A stretch of DNA of 64,000 bases from Oscillatoriophycideae cyanobacterium NC_groundwater_1537_Pr4_S-0.65um_50_18 (GTDB lineage Bacteria; Cyanobacteriota; Cyanobacteriia; Elainellales; Elainellaceae): contig JACQYI010000078.1 of the NCBI GenBank assembly GCA_016208305.1, forward strand, positions 62,001 through 126,000, in the 5' to 3' direction. The notes under the pieces were generated by a model. It saw only the letters and a list, made by a program, of their open reading frames with translations, ran no database searches and had not been told where the DNA came from. The translations under genes were made by a program, and so were the position numbers. Shown piece by piece: positions 18,759 through 28,045 of the stretch; position 1 is the stretch's first letter; each line of letters starts with the position of its first letter.

Positions 18759-19147
18759 TTCAGAGTTAAGGGACAAAACCTTTAAAGTTTGAATTTCACT
18801 AGCGTAAAGGCGCATCGTGGTCAAAAAAAATTGTTTCAAGTAGCTGAGAGCCTGGGGATTGCCCAACTCTCAGCTTTGTTGTTTTTGCTCTTGTTTGGCC
18901 TATTGGGTGATAGCCCTAATCATCGAGCTTGCTCAATTGCCAAACCATCCTTATCGGTTTCTTCGCGATCGCCTCAGTAGATGATCGCGGGCGGTACTTT
19001 AAAAGGTAGCTTCGGCCTAACATAACGCTTTGTTGAGAAGAATTACTTATCTCTCCAAGAAGCTACACTAATCTTTCCCTCGAATTGATTTAGAGTGGAA
19101 AAATATAAGTAGCCCACTTTATAAAACTCAAGAGGTATCTGCTCTGT
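18759..19147. other. intergenic region upstream of dxs
   Basis: About 390 bp. It contains a terminator-like hairpin at 18842-18886 and an AT-rich stretch before dxs. No gene or known riboswitch pattern was found. Confidence 0.5.
18842..18886 (+). terminator. intrinsic terminator-like hairpin
   Basis: AGCTGAGAG (18842-18850) pairs with CTCTCAGCT (18867-18875), with an inner TGGG/CCCA pairing, followed by the T-rich TTGTTGTTTTT. Confidence 0.65.
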
Positions 19148-21070
19148 ATGCATCTGAGCGAATTGACCCATCCCAATCAATTGCACGGTCTCTCGATCCA
19201 GCAGCTTAAACAAATTGCGCTCCAAATTCGGGAAAAACATTTGGAAACCGTCGCAACCTATGGGGGACACTTGGGACCCGGATTAGGTGTAGTAGAACTG
19301 ACGCTAGGACTTTACCAAACGTTAGATCTCGATCGAGACAAAGTGACTTGGGATGTGGGGCATCAAGCCTATCCTCACAAGCTGATCACCGGACGTTACA
19401 ATAATTTCCACACGCTACGCCAAAAAGGCGGTGTGGCAGGCTATCTCAAACGCTGCGAGAGTCGGTTTGACCATTTTGGTGCCGGACATGCTTCTACCAG
19501 CATCTCGTCAGCGCTAGGTATGGCAATGGCGCGTGATCTGAATGGCGAAAAGTTTAAGGTGGCAGCCGTTATTGGAGATGGGGCACTGACAGGCGGTATG
19601 GCGCTAGAAGCCATCAACCATGCGGGTCATATGCCAAAAACAAATCTGCTGGTGGTGCTAAACGACAACGAAATGTCGATTTCGCCAAACGTGGGCGCAA
19701 TTCCTCGCTACTTGAACAAAATGCGCCTTAGCCCTCCAATGCAGTTCCTGACAGACAACCTGGAAGAACAGGTCAAGAATTTACCCTTTGTTGGGGGTGC
19801 TTTGCCTCCTGAGCTAACCCGGATTAAGGAAGGGATGAAGCGGTTGGCTGTTCCTAAAGTCGGTGCTGTGTTTGAAGAATTGGGCTTTACCTACATGGGC
19901 CCTATCGACGGCCACAACTTAGAAGAGCTGATCGCCACCTTCCAACTGGCTCACCAACAGCAGGGGCCTGTGCTAGTGCATGTGGCTACGACCAAAGGCA
20001 AGGGCTATGCGATCGCTGAGCAAGATCAAGTTGGCTACCATGCCCAGTCGCCCTTTAATCTCGCTACGGGTAAAGCGGCACCTTCTAGCAAGCCCAAGCC
20101 CCCTAGCTACTCTAAAGTTTTTGCCCACACCCTCACCAAGCTGGCAGAAAATAACCCTAAGATTATTGGCATCACAGCCGCAATGGCAACGGGCACCGGA
20201 CTGGATAAACTCCAGCAAAAGCTGCCCAAGCAGTATATTGACGTGGGCATTGCCGAACAGCATGCCGTTACCCTGGCAGCAGGTCTTGCCTGTGAAGGGA
20301 TGCGTCCGGTAGCCGCCATCTATTCCACGTTTTTACAGCGCGCCTTCGACCAGATTGTTCACGATGTTTGCATCCAGAACTTGCCTGTGTTCTTTTGCCT
20401 CGATCGCGCCGGCATTGTTGGCTCAGATGGCCCTACCCATCAAGGCATGTACGACATTGCCTATCTGCGCTGCATTCCTAACATTGTGCTGATGGCTCCT
20501 AAAGATGAGGCCGAGCTACAGCAGATGATTGTGACGGGTGTTGAGCATACTGAGGGGCCGATCGCCATGCGCTATCCTCGTGGCAATGGTCACGGCGTAC
20601 CTCTGATGGAAGAAGGCTGGGAGGCGCTGCCGATCGGCAAGGGTGAGATTCTGCGCAATGGCGATGATCTGCTATTGCTGGGCTACGGCTCTATGGTCTA
20701 CCCAGCCCTGCAAACGGCTGAGATTCTCAGTGAACATGGAATTGAAGCGACAGTTGTCAATGCCCGCTTTGCCAAACCCCTCGATACGGAACTCATTATT
20801 CCCTTGGCGAAAAAGGTGAAGCGCGTGATTACGCTAGAAGAAGGCTGTCTGATGGGGGGCTTTGGCTCAGCCGTTGCCGAATCGCTGCTTGACCATGAGG
20901 TGATGGTGCCGATGACGCGCATTGGTGTCCCTGACAAACTGGTCGATCATGCCCTGCCGGAAGAGTCTTGGGCAGAGTTGGGGTTAACACCTCCTCAAAT
21001 GGCCGATCGCATTCTCAAAGTTTTTAGTCCGCAGCCGCTGAGGGTTAACGAAGGATCTGCCCAGAAATAA
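19148..21070 (+). CDS. dxs: 1-deoxy-D-xylulose-5-phosphate synthase
   Basis: 640 residues, usual length. Thiamine-diphosphate enzyme condensing pyruvate and glyceraldehyde 3-phosphate, the first step of the MEP isoprenoid pathway that supplies carotenoids, the chlorophyll phytyl tail and quinones. Family signatures: [11 protein letters not shown], the TPP-binding [18 protein letters not shown] ending in NDN, GPIDGHN, and in the pyrimidine-binding domain [15 protein letters not shown] and [15 protein letters not shown]. Start ATG 19148 gives [16 protein letters not shown], as expected. A large hairpin lies between it and the convergent gene downstream. Confidence 0.98.
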   Translation: MHLSELTHPNQLHGLSIQQLKQIALQIREKHLETVATYGGHLGPGLGVVELTLGLYQTLDLDRDKVTWDVGHQAYPHKLITGRYNNFHTLRQKGGVAGYLKRCESRFDHFGAGHASTSISSALGMAMARDLNGEKFKVAAVIGDGALTGGMALEAINHAGHMPKTNLLVVLNDNEMSISPNVGAIPRYLNKMRLSPPMQFLTDNLEEQVKNLPFVGGALPPELTRIKEGMKRLAVPKVGAVFEELGFTYMGPIDGHNLEELIATFQLAHQQQGPVLVHVATTKGKGYAIAEQDQVGYHAQSPFNLATGKAAPSSKPKPPSYSKVFAHTLTKLAENNPKIIGITAAMATGTGLDKLQQKLPKQYIDVGIAEQHAVTLAAGLACEGMRPVAAIYSTFLQRAFDQIVHDVCIQNLPVFFCLDRAGIVGSDGPTHQGMYDIAYLRCIPNIVLMAPKDEAELQQMIVTGVEHTEGPIAMRYPRGNGHGVPLMEEGWEALPIGKGEILRNGDDLLLLGYGSMVYPALQTAEILSEHGIEATVVNARFAKPLDTELIIPLAKKVKRVITLEEGCLMGGFGSAVAESLLDHEVMVPMTRIGVPDKLVDHALPEESWAELGLTPPQMADRILKVFSPQPLRVNEGSAQK

Positions 21071-21152
21071 CATAAAGAACTCTTTGGGAGAATGCGGCTT
21101 CGCACGCTCTCAAAAAGTTCTGGGTTTTGATTGGGTAAGGAGCGTAAGCGCA

Positions 21153-21192
21153 ATTTTTGGGGGTGAGGATAAACCTTACACCCCCCAAAAAT
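21153..21192. terminator. bidirectional terminator between convergent genes
   Basis: ATTTTTGGGGGTGAGG (21153-21168) pairs with CCTTACACCCCCCAAAAAT (21174-21192) with one extra C and one G-U pair. A and T runs at the stem ends suit termination of both dxs and the facing gene. Confidence 0.75.
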
Positions 21193-21219
21193 CATCAGCT
21201 CCAAGTTTGCAGGCCAACG

Positions 21220-22083
21220 CTAGGCGATCGCAGCTTCCTGAATCTGGGGTACCGTTAGCCGTTCGTCGCTAATGCCATAGACTTCACAGGAATTGTTAGG
21301 ACTTTCGATCAGCTTAATCTTATGCAGGCTAGCACCGATCGCTCGGATCGGCTGCTGTAGCAGATCGCGAATGTGAATGGCAATGTTCTCAGCCGTTGGC
21401 ACAACTTGCTCAAAGTAAGGAATATCTTTGTTCAAAAACGTGTGATCAAACGGTTCAACCACATAATCTTCGACGGCCTTTTGAAAAGCAACCAAGTCGG
21501 CAATCATGCCTGTGCGGGCATCCATTTCGCCTTTGATTGTCACTTCTAAGTGATAGTTATGCCCATGTCCATTCACGCGGGCGCATTTGCCGTAGATCTC
21601 AGAGTTTTGCTCTAATGTCAAAGTCGGCAATGCCAGACGGTGAGCGGCGCTAAAGTGAGTGCTGATTGTTAAATACGCTTCCATGCCATTTCCCTCATAG
21701 TCGGCCCAAAGTTCAGGATGTTCAAAAAGTTGAATGCGGGTCAGGGGCAAATGCGGAGCCAACCGCTGCCAAATTACCCGTGCGATATTTTCGGTTGTGG
21801 GTAAGGTTTGCTCAAACTCATCCCAAGCCTGATTGAGATAGGAAAAATCAAGCTGACTGGTGACTTCTCGCTTAATCACTTGCTTCACGTCGGAGAGATT
21901 GAGCACCATCCCATACTCATCCAGATCTCCTTCCATCGACACATACAGCACATAGTTGTGCCCATGTCCGGGAGCGCGGACGCAAAGCCCAAACTGCTCG
22001 ATGTTGGCCGCTTCACTTAGCTCAGGCAGCCAGTAGCGGTGGCTCGCCGAGAACTCTGCCCGACGATTAATGATGCACTTCAT
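21220..22083 (-). CDS. tandem 6-pyruvoyl-tetrahydropterin synthase / QueD-like protein (two fused domains)
   Basis: 287 residues with two complete T-fold domains (~1-130 and ~135-287). Single-domain relatives convert 7,8-dihydroneopterin triphosphate to 6-pyruvoyl-tetrahydropterin or to 6-carboxytetrahydropterin for queuosine. Domain 1 has the zinc ligands His15, His40 and His42, Cys34 and Asp79, but the catalytic His after the Asp is Phe80 (LDFSYLN). Domain 2 has the full set: His148, Cys167, His173, His175 and the Asp213-His214 pair (FDHTFLN). So domain 2 is probably the active one and domain 1 altered or structural. Substrate not decidable; pterin and queuosine roles both fit. Confidence 0.9.
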   Translation of the reverse strand: MKCIINRRAEFSASHRYWLPELSEAANIEQFGLCVRAPGHGHNYVLYVSMEGDLDEYGMVLNLSDVKQVIKREVTSQLDFSYLNQAWDEFEQTLPTTENIARVIWQRLAPHLPLTRIQLFEHPELWADYEGNGMEAYLTISTHFSAAHRLALPTLTLEQNSEIYGKCARVNGHGHNYHLEVTIKGEMDARTGMIADLVAFQKAVEDYVVEPFDHTFLNKDIPYFEQVVPTAENIAIHIRDLLQQPIRAIGASLHKIKLIESPNNSCEVYGISDERLTVPQIQEAAIA

Positions 22084-22206
22084 ATCACTTGTTAAGTTCC
22101 GTGAACATTCCTTCAGGATAGCAGTGGCAGCCTTGTTCTAGAGTTCTAGCCAGGAATTGCTGTAAGCGCGCTTTAAAAAAGTCTAGGTTTTAATTTTGTA
22201 AAGAGC

Positions 22207-22968
22207 TTAAGCCAGCGTTAACAAGACCAAGAGTAGCGCCTCTGTCCACTCGACAACAGCCCCATAGGTGTCTCCTGTATGTCCTCCCAACTTGCGGGCA
22301 AACCAAGCCGGAACCAGCAGCGCGATCGCCCCTCCCCCTAAAATCAGCAGCAGACTCAGGTGTACCTGTGCCGAACTAACGGCAGGAGGGATCAAAATGG
22401 GCAGGGTACTCAATGCCAGCAGCAGACCGAGAGCGGGCAAAGTGTCTGCTAAAGAGCGAATGGCGGTTTTGTGAAATGCGCCTTTGCCCGTCGGCTTGAG
22501 ATAAGGATAGCGGGCGATCGCCACCTGTTGTCCCCAGCGACCCCAACCCGCTACCAGCATGAGTGCCAGATAGCGATGAGTTTGCAGATCTGCGAGTGCA
22601 GCGGTTTTCAGCAGCATGAGAGCGATCGCGGCCATAGCGCCAAATGCTCCTGTGGCACTGTCGGTCATCACCTCTAAACGGCGTTGGGAATCTGGAACGG
22701 CCAGCCCATCTGCTGTATCCATTGCCCCATCGAGGTGCAGCCCGCCTGTGATGCCCACCCAGGCTATGACTATCACGACGCTGCGGGTCAGGTTAGGCAA
22801 ATGGATCGCCTGTAACCCCCAATCTATAAGACCCAGCCACCCGCCAATTAGTAGACCGACCAGGGGCGCAAACCGAGCCACAAATCGAAAATCTCCTACC
22901 CAAGCCGAGGGGACAGGCAGACAGGTATAGAAGACGATCGCAGCCGTCAACGCTGTTAAAAATCCCAT
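22207..22968 (-). CDS. cobS: adenosylcobinamide-GDP ribazoletransferase (cobalamin synthase)
   Basis: 253 residues from ATG 22968 ([20 protein letters not shown]); TTG 22977 would add three. Membrane enzyme joining adenosylcobinamide-GDP and alpha-ribazole in the last steps of cobalamin assembly. Family features: the N-terminal hydrophobic LPVP segment, [15 protein letters not shown] (Asp-rich metal and substrate site), the DSATGAFG motif, and about six membrane helices. The next gene downstream on the same strand is 123 bp away. No cobalamin riboswitch recognised upstream. Confidence 0.95.
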   Translation of the reverse strand: MGFLTALTAAIVFYTCLPVPSAWVGDFRFVARFAPLVGLLIGGWLGLIDWGLQAIHLPNLTRSVVIVIAWVGITGGLHLDGAMDTADGLAVPDSQRRLEVMTDSATGAFGAMAAIALMLLKTAALADLQTHRYLALMLVAGWGRWGQQVAIARYPYLKPTGKGAFHKTAIRSLADTLPALGLLLALSTLPILIPPAVSSAQVHLSLLLILGGGAIALLVPAWFARKLGGHTGDTYGAVVEWTEALLLVLLTLA

Positions 22969-23307
22969 CACACTCAACCTAAAGTCGCCTTGCTTAATGA
23001 CCCTTAACCTACCACCCTAGCCTCTGGCGTGAGTGGAAAAAGTAAAAAAATTGCAGTAGTCTATGAAGAGTAGGAAGTTTCTTTTGTCACTTAATTCTTT
23101 GTGCTGATGCTGTAGCAGCTTAGATGGATTATGAAATGAGGCTTGAGTTCTTATGGCTCGTAGCTTCTTTCGGGTAAAGCAGCAGGCGGCATTGTAGAAA
23201 CCAAAAGCGACTGAAGTGCGTCTGTAAGTTGATGGGTTCAGGGTAGCTACCACAACAGGGTGCCTAAAAATTACTTTACAAGGCAAACTTTGATGAGGTA
23301 GATACTT
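22969..23307. other. intergenic region between divergent cobS and pentapeptide gene
   Basis: About 340 bp. No B12-box-like sequence, small gene or strong hairpin was seen. It should contain the two divergent promoters. Confidence 0.5.
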
Positions 23308-24240
23308 ATGAAGAACGCGCGGAAAGAGGAAGTTGTTTGGCTGTATGAGCTAGGAGAGCGCAGCTTTAAACGGCAAAATCTGAGAGGAAAATGCTTCAGA
23401 GGAGAAAATCTTTCAGGTGTAGACTTCAGCGGTTCTGATATTCGAGGAGCCGATTTTACAAATTCAATTCTCAGAGATGCGCTGTTCGTAAACGTGACGG
23501 CAGGCTTGCAAAAGCGTCAGGCAACCATTCTCTTAGGGCTTTTGTTTTTATTCGCGGTTTTACTCGGCTTAGCGGCAGGTGTGATTGGCGCATTTGCAGA
23601 AATTAGATTTTTCTCAGTTCAGCCAACAGAGCAGTTTGGCTATGGCTGGATCACTCCGATCGTCATTATCGGATTTACCTTCGTTGCCCTGACCCGCAGT
23701 ATGGCGATGGGCTTTGGCATTTTTGCTTTGGCATTTTTAACGGCCACATCATTGGCGATCGTTAGCTCAAGTGCGATACCTGTGGCAGGTGGAATTGCGC
23801 TGCTCATCATTGTCAATGCCCTCGTTGCTTCTGCGACAGCGGCGATGAGTGCGTTGATGGTGGCAGCTGTATTGGCCTTTAGAATTACCGTGGCTCTGAT
23901 GCTTGCGGCCACTTTTATCGGGGCGTTTGGGCTGGTAATTATCTTGACAGAAACCTTTGCGGCAACCAGCAGCATTAGCTCTGCCATCACGGTTGCTGCC
24001 ATTGTGCTGCCGCTGTCAGCCTACATTGGCTGGCGTACTTTAAAGGGCGATCGCAAACATACGCTCACTTGGCTCATTGCCAATTTCTTATCGACCAAGT
24101 GGGGCACTAGCTTTCGGGGAGCTGACCTTACAAACGCCGATTTTAGCCGAGCCGTGCTTCAAAGCACCGATTTTGGCAGATCCAATGTCACAAATACTTG
24201 CTGGGATAAGTGCACCTGGACAGGCAACTCGCTCAATTAA
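23308..24240 (+). CDS. pentapeptide-repeat protein split by a membrane domain
   Basis: 310 residues from ATG 23308. Residues ~22-62 hold pentapeptide repeats A(D/N)LxX (LRGKCFRGENLSGVDFSGSD and following). Residues ~70-250 are hydrophobic with about six helices (LLGLLFLFAVLLGLAAGVIG and others). Pentapeptide repeats resume at ~268-300 (FRGADLTNADFSRAVLQSTD). The two repeat blocks could stack into one right-handed beta-helix on the cytoplasmic face if both ends of the membrane domain face the same side. Such membrane-inserted pentapeptide proteins occur in cyanobacteria; function unknown. A 15-bp triple repeat follows the gene. Confidence 0.85.
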   Translation: MKNARKEEVVWLYELGERSFKRQNLRGKCFRGENLSGVDFSGSDIRGADFTNSILRDALFVNVTAGLQKRQATILLGLLFLFAVLLGLAAGVIGAFAEIRFFSVQPTEQFGYGWITPIVIIGFTFVALTRSMAMGFGIFALAFLTATSLAIVSSSAIPVAGGIALLIIVNALVASATAAMSALMVAAVLAFRITVALMLAATFIGAFGLVIILTETFAATSSISSAITVAAIVLPLSAYIGWRTLKGDRKHTLTWLIANFLSTKWGTSFRGADLTNADFSRAVLQSTDFGRSNVTNTCWDKCTWTGNSLN

Positions 24241-24262
24241 TGGGGACTCTCACCCACTCATG

Positions 24263-24307
24263 CAAAGCTGATTTATACAAGGCTGATTGATACAAGGCTG
24301 ATTTAGA
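24263..24307. repeat. 15-bp tandem repeat, three copies
   Basis: Units at 24263-24277, 24278-24292 and 24293-24307, consensus CAAGGCTGATTTATA, between the pentapeptide gene and the GT2 gene. Confidence 0.85.
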
Positions 24308-24369
24308 GAATCATCCCGTTTGCGGGAACGCTAGGGCTACATCCTGGCTCTTCGTTTTCTACTTCCGCC

Positions 24370-25323
24370 GTGCCTAAAATTAGCGTCTGCATTCCTACCC
24401 ATAACCGATCGCAGCTTTTGTCTGAGGCGATCGCTAGCGTTTTAGAACAAACCGAAACCGACTTTGAGCTGATTGTTTGCGATGATGGCTCAACAGACGG
24501 GACTGATAAGCTGATGACACAGCTCTTGCAGTTTGGCGACCCTAGAATTCGCTACATTCGCCATGCTGAAAACATTGGCAAGAGCAACAATATGCGCTCT
24601 GGATTTGAGGCGGCGACTGGAAAATATTTCGTCAAATTCGATGATGACGATCGTCTTACGCCGGAATTCTTAAGCGTTACTGCTGAAATTTTAGATCATA
24701 GCTCAGCCGATTTTGTCGGCACCGATCACTGGATTATTGACATCCACAACCAGCGCGATCTGACCGCCAGCGATCGCAACTCGCTGCACTGGGGGCGTGC
24801 CCACTTGTCCGAGGGCATAGTGCCAGACCTGCTCAAGGTTGTGTTTGTCCAGCAAAGCTTTCAGGTGGGCGCAACCCTATTTCGGCGGCGATCGCTGCTA
24901 GAAGTGGGCTTCATGCGTCCCAATCTCCAAAACTGTGAAGACAATGACCTCTTTGTACGGCTTGCGCTTGCCGGAAAGCAGGGATATTACTGGAACGATC
25001 GCCTAATGGAGTATCGGGTTCATGCTGAGCAGCAGGGGTTGCAGCGGGCTATTCCCTACCTCAGAGACAAGCTGAAGTATCTTGAAAGCTACAGGTTTGA
25101 AGATGAATCGCTGGAGGACATTCGCCAGTTTCGCCTCACCGAGACGCAGCTATTGCTGGGCTTGCGGCTGATTAACGTGGGCGAAGTTCAAGAGGGGCGA
25201 TCGCTCCTACAGCTCGGCAAAGCTGCCCATCCGCTCAAAGCTTGGGCAGGGTTGGGGCTGTCTATTTTGCCTGTGCCCTTACGAAATTCCAGCTTTCAAC
25301 TGCTGCGTCAGGCGAAACAATAG
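24370..25323 (+). CDS. family 2 glycosyltransferase
   Basis: 317 residues from GTG 24370. GT-A fold, inverting; transfers a sugar from a nucleotide donor, probably at the cytoplasmic membrane face. Signatures: ISVCIPTHNRSQLLSEAIAS at the N-terminus, CDDGSTDGT, the metal-binding FDDDDRLTPEF, and a later NCEDNDLFVRLAL block (ED acidic motif). No membrane helices. Acceptor and sugar unknown. It lies alone before a convergent gene, 2.7 kb from the hps-like cluster, and could feed the same polysaccharide, though nothing in the sequence proves it. Confidence 0.92.
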   Translation: MPKISVCIPTHNRSQLLSEAIASVLEQTETDFELIVCDDGSTDGTDKLMTQLLQFGDPRIRYIRHAENIGKSNNMRSGFEAATGKYFVKFDDDDRLTPEFLSVTAEILDHSSADFVGTDHWIIDIHNQRDLTASDRNSLHWGRAHLSEGIVPDLLKVVFVQQSFQVGATLFRRRSLLEVGFMRPNLQNCEDNDLFVRLALAGKQGYYWNDRLMEYRVHAEQQGLQRAIPYLRDKLKYLESYRFEDESLEDIRQFRLTETQLLLGLRLINVGEVQEGRSLLQLGKAAHPLKAWAGLGLSILPVPLRNSSFQLLRQAKQ

Positions 25324-25407
25324 CAGGTTTGCAATAGAGCTATAGACACAAGTGTGAGGGCAGGGACATTTTTGCGAGGAAGCAACATAGCTTGCCTCCG
25401 CACAAAA

Positions 25408-26745
25408 TTACTGGATTTGATTCAATTTGCCCGCCTTCGCCAGATTAGAATGCCGTCCGGCTACGCCTGTCATCAGCCAGAGCGCTAAAAATTTAACCGG
25501 ACGGGCAAGGCGCATGACTTGCAGCATCAGCCGACGCAGCATGACTAGAGGCATCCAATGATTGGAAAAGATGCGATCGAGCAGATCGGTAAATCCTAAA
25601 ATCGTCAAGTTTTCGATTTTGCGCCAGCGCTCGTAGCGCTTGAGGACTTGCCGATTGCCAATATCTTCACCGCGTTGATGCGCTGCTGTAATCACCTGCA
25701 CCAGAGCGGCCACATCGCGAATGCCCATGTTTAGCCCCTGTCCACCCACCGGATGGCAGCAGTGAGCTGCGTCGCCTACGAGCGCCAAACGAGATTGGGT
25801 ATAGCGATCGCTCTGCATCAGCTGCACCGGAAATAGGAGGCGCGGACTCAGCAATTCCAGCTTGCCTAACTGCCCGCCATAGCGGCGATCGAGTTCTGCC
25901 AAAAATTCGGTTTCGCTCACCTCTAGCATCTGTTGCGCTTTGGCATGGGGAGCCGTCAAAACAATCTGGCAGCGGTTGTCAGGCAGGGGCAGAGTAGCGA
26001 AAGGGCCACTTTCCCAAAAATGCTCACGGGCAATATTTTCATGAGACTTTTCAGGACGGATCACGGCGGTGATGCAAGACTGCCAATATTGCCAGCCATG
26101 AGTCGCAATTCCGGCGGCGGTACGGATAGGCGATCGCGAACCATCGGCAGCCACCAAGAGTCGCGTCCGGACAGTCTGGAGTTTGGCGGTATCTCCGGCG
26201 GTCGCCAGCGTCAGGGTTACGGCATCGGCCTGGTAATCAGCCTGGATTAGCTCAGCCGGACAAAGCCAGGTTACCGATGCGGCGTCTTTGAGCTGGTCTA
26301 GCAAGGTCTGAACTAAGACGTAATGCTCGCCCACATAGCCTAGCTTGCCTGTTTTGACAGATTTTGCGCCTAGATCTTCTGGCCGCAAATGGACGATCGC
26401 GCCATAGTCGGCTTCGGCAAGGCGAATCTGATTGAACCCAGCAATTTGAGGGAGCATCTGTTCCCAAACGCCTAAGCCTCGGAAGATGCGCTCTGTCATC
26501 AGAGTGAGCGCGTAGGCGCGACGTTGGCTGAGTCCAGCTTCGCGGGGTTTGGCTTCAATCAGCCCTACCTTGAGTCCCGCATCTTTGAGGGCACAGGCAA
26601 GGGTTAAGCCAACAATGCCCGCTCCAGCGATCGTCACGTCAAAATCGATAGGGCCAGAATCGGGGGCGTGAGAACCCAAGAAATCGGCCTGTGGGCGATG
26701 GTCTGGATGCTGCTGAGATGAAGATAAGGGCTGAGTCAGTGCCAT
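25408..26745 (-). CDS. FAD-dependent hydroxylase of the UbiH/UbiF/Coq6 family
   Basis: 445 residues from ATG 26745 (MALTQPLSSSQQHPD); the frame is open further upstream but that part carries a tandem repeat and no family sequence. FAD-binding Rossmann motif DVTIAGAGIVGLTLACAL, the DG motif (LVAADGSRSPIR) and the GDAAHCCHPVGGQGLNMGI block define class A flavoprotein monooxygenases of ubiquinone/plastoquinone-type ring hydroxylation. In cyanobacteria such enzymes are thought to act on quinone or related aromatic precursors; the exact substrate is unknown. Convergent with the GT2 gene, with an imperfect hairpin in the 84-bp gap. Confidence 0.92.
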   Translation of the reverse strand: MALTQPLSSSQQHPDHRPQADFLGSHAPDSGPIDFDVTIAGAGIVGLTLACALKDAGLKVGLIEAKPREAGLSQRRAYALTLMTERIFRGLGVWEQMLPQIAGFNQIRLAEADYGAIVHLRPEDLGAKSVKTGKLGYVGEHYVLVQTLLDQLKDAASVTWLCPAELIQADYQADAVTLTLATAGDTAKLQTVRTRLLVAADGSRSPIRTAAGIATHGWQYWQSCITAVIRPEKSHENIAREHFWESGPFATLPLPDNRCQIVLTAPHAKAQQMLEVSETEFLAELDRRYGGQLGKLELLSPRLLFPVQLMQSDRYTQSRLALVGDAAHCCHPVGGQGLNMGIRDVAALVQVITAAHQRGEDIGNRQVLKRYERWRKIENLTILGFTDLLDRIFSNHWMPLVMLRRLMLQVMRLARPVKFLALWLMTGVAGRHSNLAKAGKLNQIQ

Positions 26746-26765
26746 ACGAAATGTAGAGGTGAAGA

Positions 26766-26797
26766 CTTTGATGAAGCGTATCTTTGATGAAGCGTAT
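26766..26797. repeat. perfect 16-bp tandem duplication in the leader of the hydroxylase gene
   Basis: CTTTGATGAAGCGTAT occurs at 26766-26781 and again at 26782-26797, 21 bp upstream of the start codon on the minus strand. Confidence 0.9.
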
Positions 26798-26938
26798 CTG
26801 TTAGCTGAAGTGCGTCTGTCACATTTGTTCATATTGTGACTCTCTACTATTGTGACGCGATCGTTCACAGGTATCAAGCAATCTGAAGTTTAGGCGGCAG
26901 GGAGTAAAGGCTCAGCAGATCGAAAAGTCCTCCAGCTT

Positions 26939-27760
26939 TTAGGATTTTGTAGCGTCTTCTCTCCTCTTCTCTGTCGCCCCTTCCCTCACGGCTCGCATCA
27001 GATCTTCTGGCGTGCCGACATCGAGGTAGCTGCCGTCAGCAAATGCTTCTGCCTCTACCCTTAGCCCTGCAGCAATACCCGCCTGAATGACATCACCAAT
27101 TGGCAGCTCACGCTCGGACACAAACGTTTTCAGGTAATGGTGCAAAAACTCTGTAAACGCAGGTGTCCAGACGGCGATCGCCCACATATAGCGCAGGTGA
27201 GTCTCCTGGGGCTTTTCAATAATCTGGTGCACCCGTCCCGCTGCATCAAAATCAACCACGCCCACCTTCCGATAGTTCTCGGTTGGAAACAGCCCTAGTA
27301 CTACATCTGCCTGACTCTGTGCCTGACGAGCCAGCAGCCGAGCAAAGGCATTCATCGGCTGAAACAAAATATCTGGAAACCCCAAGGCTACGATCGCATC
27401 TTTAACAAAGGGATAAGCCTGATCGAGCGTATAGGGCACTCCATGCGCCACATGGACGGTTAGATAGCCCAAATGCATATCTAGCCGTGATCCATCCCCA
27501 AAATATTCCGGAATATCCCACTTGCCGGGACGCAGGATAAAAAACGCCTTACGCACGCCCCCCTGCCGCATTTTTTCCAACAAATAATGGCTCACCACCT
27601 TAGGCCGCAAATCACCAGGCCGCAAATCACTAGGTCGCAAATCACCTTGCGGGGCGATCGCCTCAAACCCAACAGGATATAGCTCTTTGCTGAGTGGCAG
27701 CGGCGCAAGGCGGGTAGCGCGTCCCCCTGCGGGCAATAGGCCAATTATGTCAGGCGGCAT
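26939..27760 (-). CDS. sugar-phosphate nucleotidyltransferase (RmlA/GalU-like)
   Basis: 273 residues from ATG 27760. The N-terminal signature LLPAGGRATRLAPLPLSKEL carries the nucleotide-binding glycines, Arg and active-site Lys; a D.GTPEDL motif (SYLDVGTPEDLMRAV) is near the end. Such enzymes make NDP-sugars from sugar 1-phosphates; donor sugar not known. After the active-site loop there is an insertion of (G/S)DLRP repeats (15-bp unit, three copies, 27603-27647), absent from typical family members. Its position upstream of the divergent polysaccharide genes suggests it supplies a sugar nucleotide to them. Confidence 0.85.
   Translation of the reverse strand: MPPDIIGLLPAGGRATRLAPLPLSKELYPVGFEAIAPQGDLRPSDLRPGDLRPKVVSHYLLEKMRQGGVRKAFFILRPGKWDIPEYFGDGSRLDMHLGYLTVHVAHGVPYTLDQAYPFVKDAIVALGFPDILFQPMNAFARLLARQAQSQADVVLGLFPTENYRKVGVVDFDAAGRVHQIIEKPQETHLRYMWAIAVWTPAFTEFLHHYLKTFVSERELPIGDVIQAGIAAGLRVEAEAFADGSYLDVGTPEDLMRAVREGATEKRREDATKS
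27603..27647. repeat. 15-bp in-frame tandem repeat, three copies
   Basis: Units at 27603-27617, 27618-27632 and 27633-27647 (consensus GGCCGCAAATCACCA on the plus strand), encoding repeated GDLRP/SDLRP in the nucleotidyltransferase. Confidence 0.9.
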
Positions 27761-27834
27761 CGCTTTTCTCGCTTAGATTTTGGAGTTTAGAGTTTGAGCC
27801 AAGCCATCCTTCAGCGCCAGACCGGGTTAACATC

Positions 27835-27879
27835 ATCAATCTTCTCGCCATTAATCTTTTCGCCATCAGCTTGACCGCC
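27835..27879. repeat. 15-bp imperfect tandem repeat, three copies
   Basis: ATCAATCTTCTCGCC, ATTAATCTTTTCGCC and ATCAGCTTGACCGCC follow one another at 27835-27879, with a further trace after them, in the 285-bp divergent spacer between the nucleotidyltransferase and hpsL-like genes. Confidence 0.8.
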
Positions 27880-28045
27880 ATCAAAAAGCTACGCCAATTC
27901 TATCAGCGCCCCAACCGTTAGCCCACCTAAGCTAGCGGGAATAACTAAAGCGTCAGTATTGCTGAAAGAGCACATGAACTTTTGCTAGAAAGATGCCCTG
28001 CCTCTAACAAAAATTTGCTCTTAAAAATCAGCAACGCCACCCCAC

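Noticed and set aside
23017..23286. Minus-strand open frame of 89 codons between cobS and the pentapeptide gene
   Set aside because: Basic, low-complexity translation without start signals or family resemblance.
22969..23307. Cobalamin riboswitch upstream of cobS
   Set aside because: No B12-box or matching core sequence was found.
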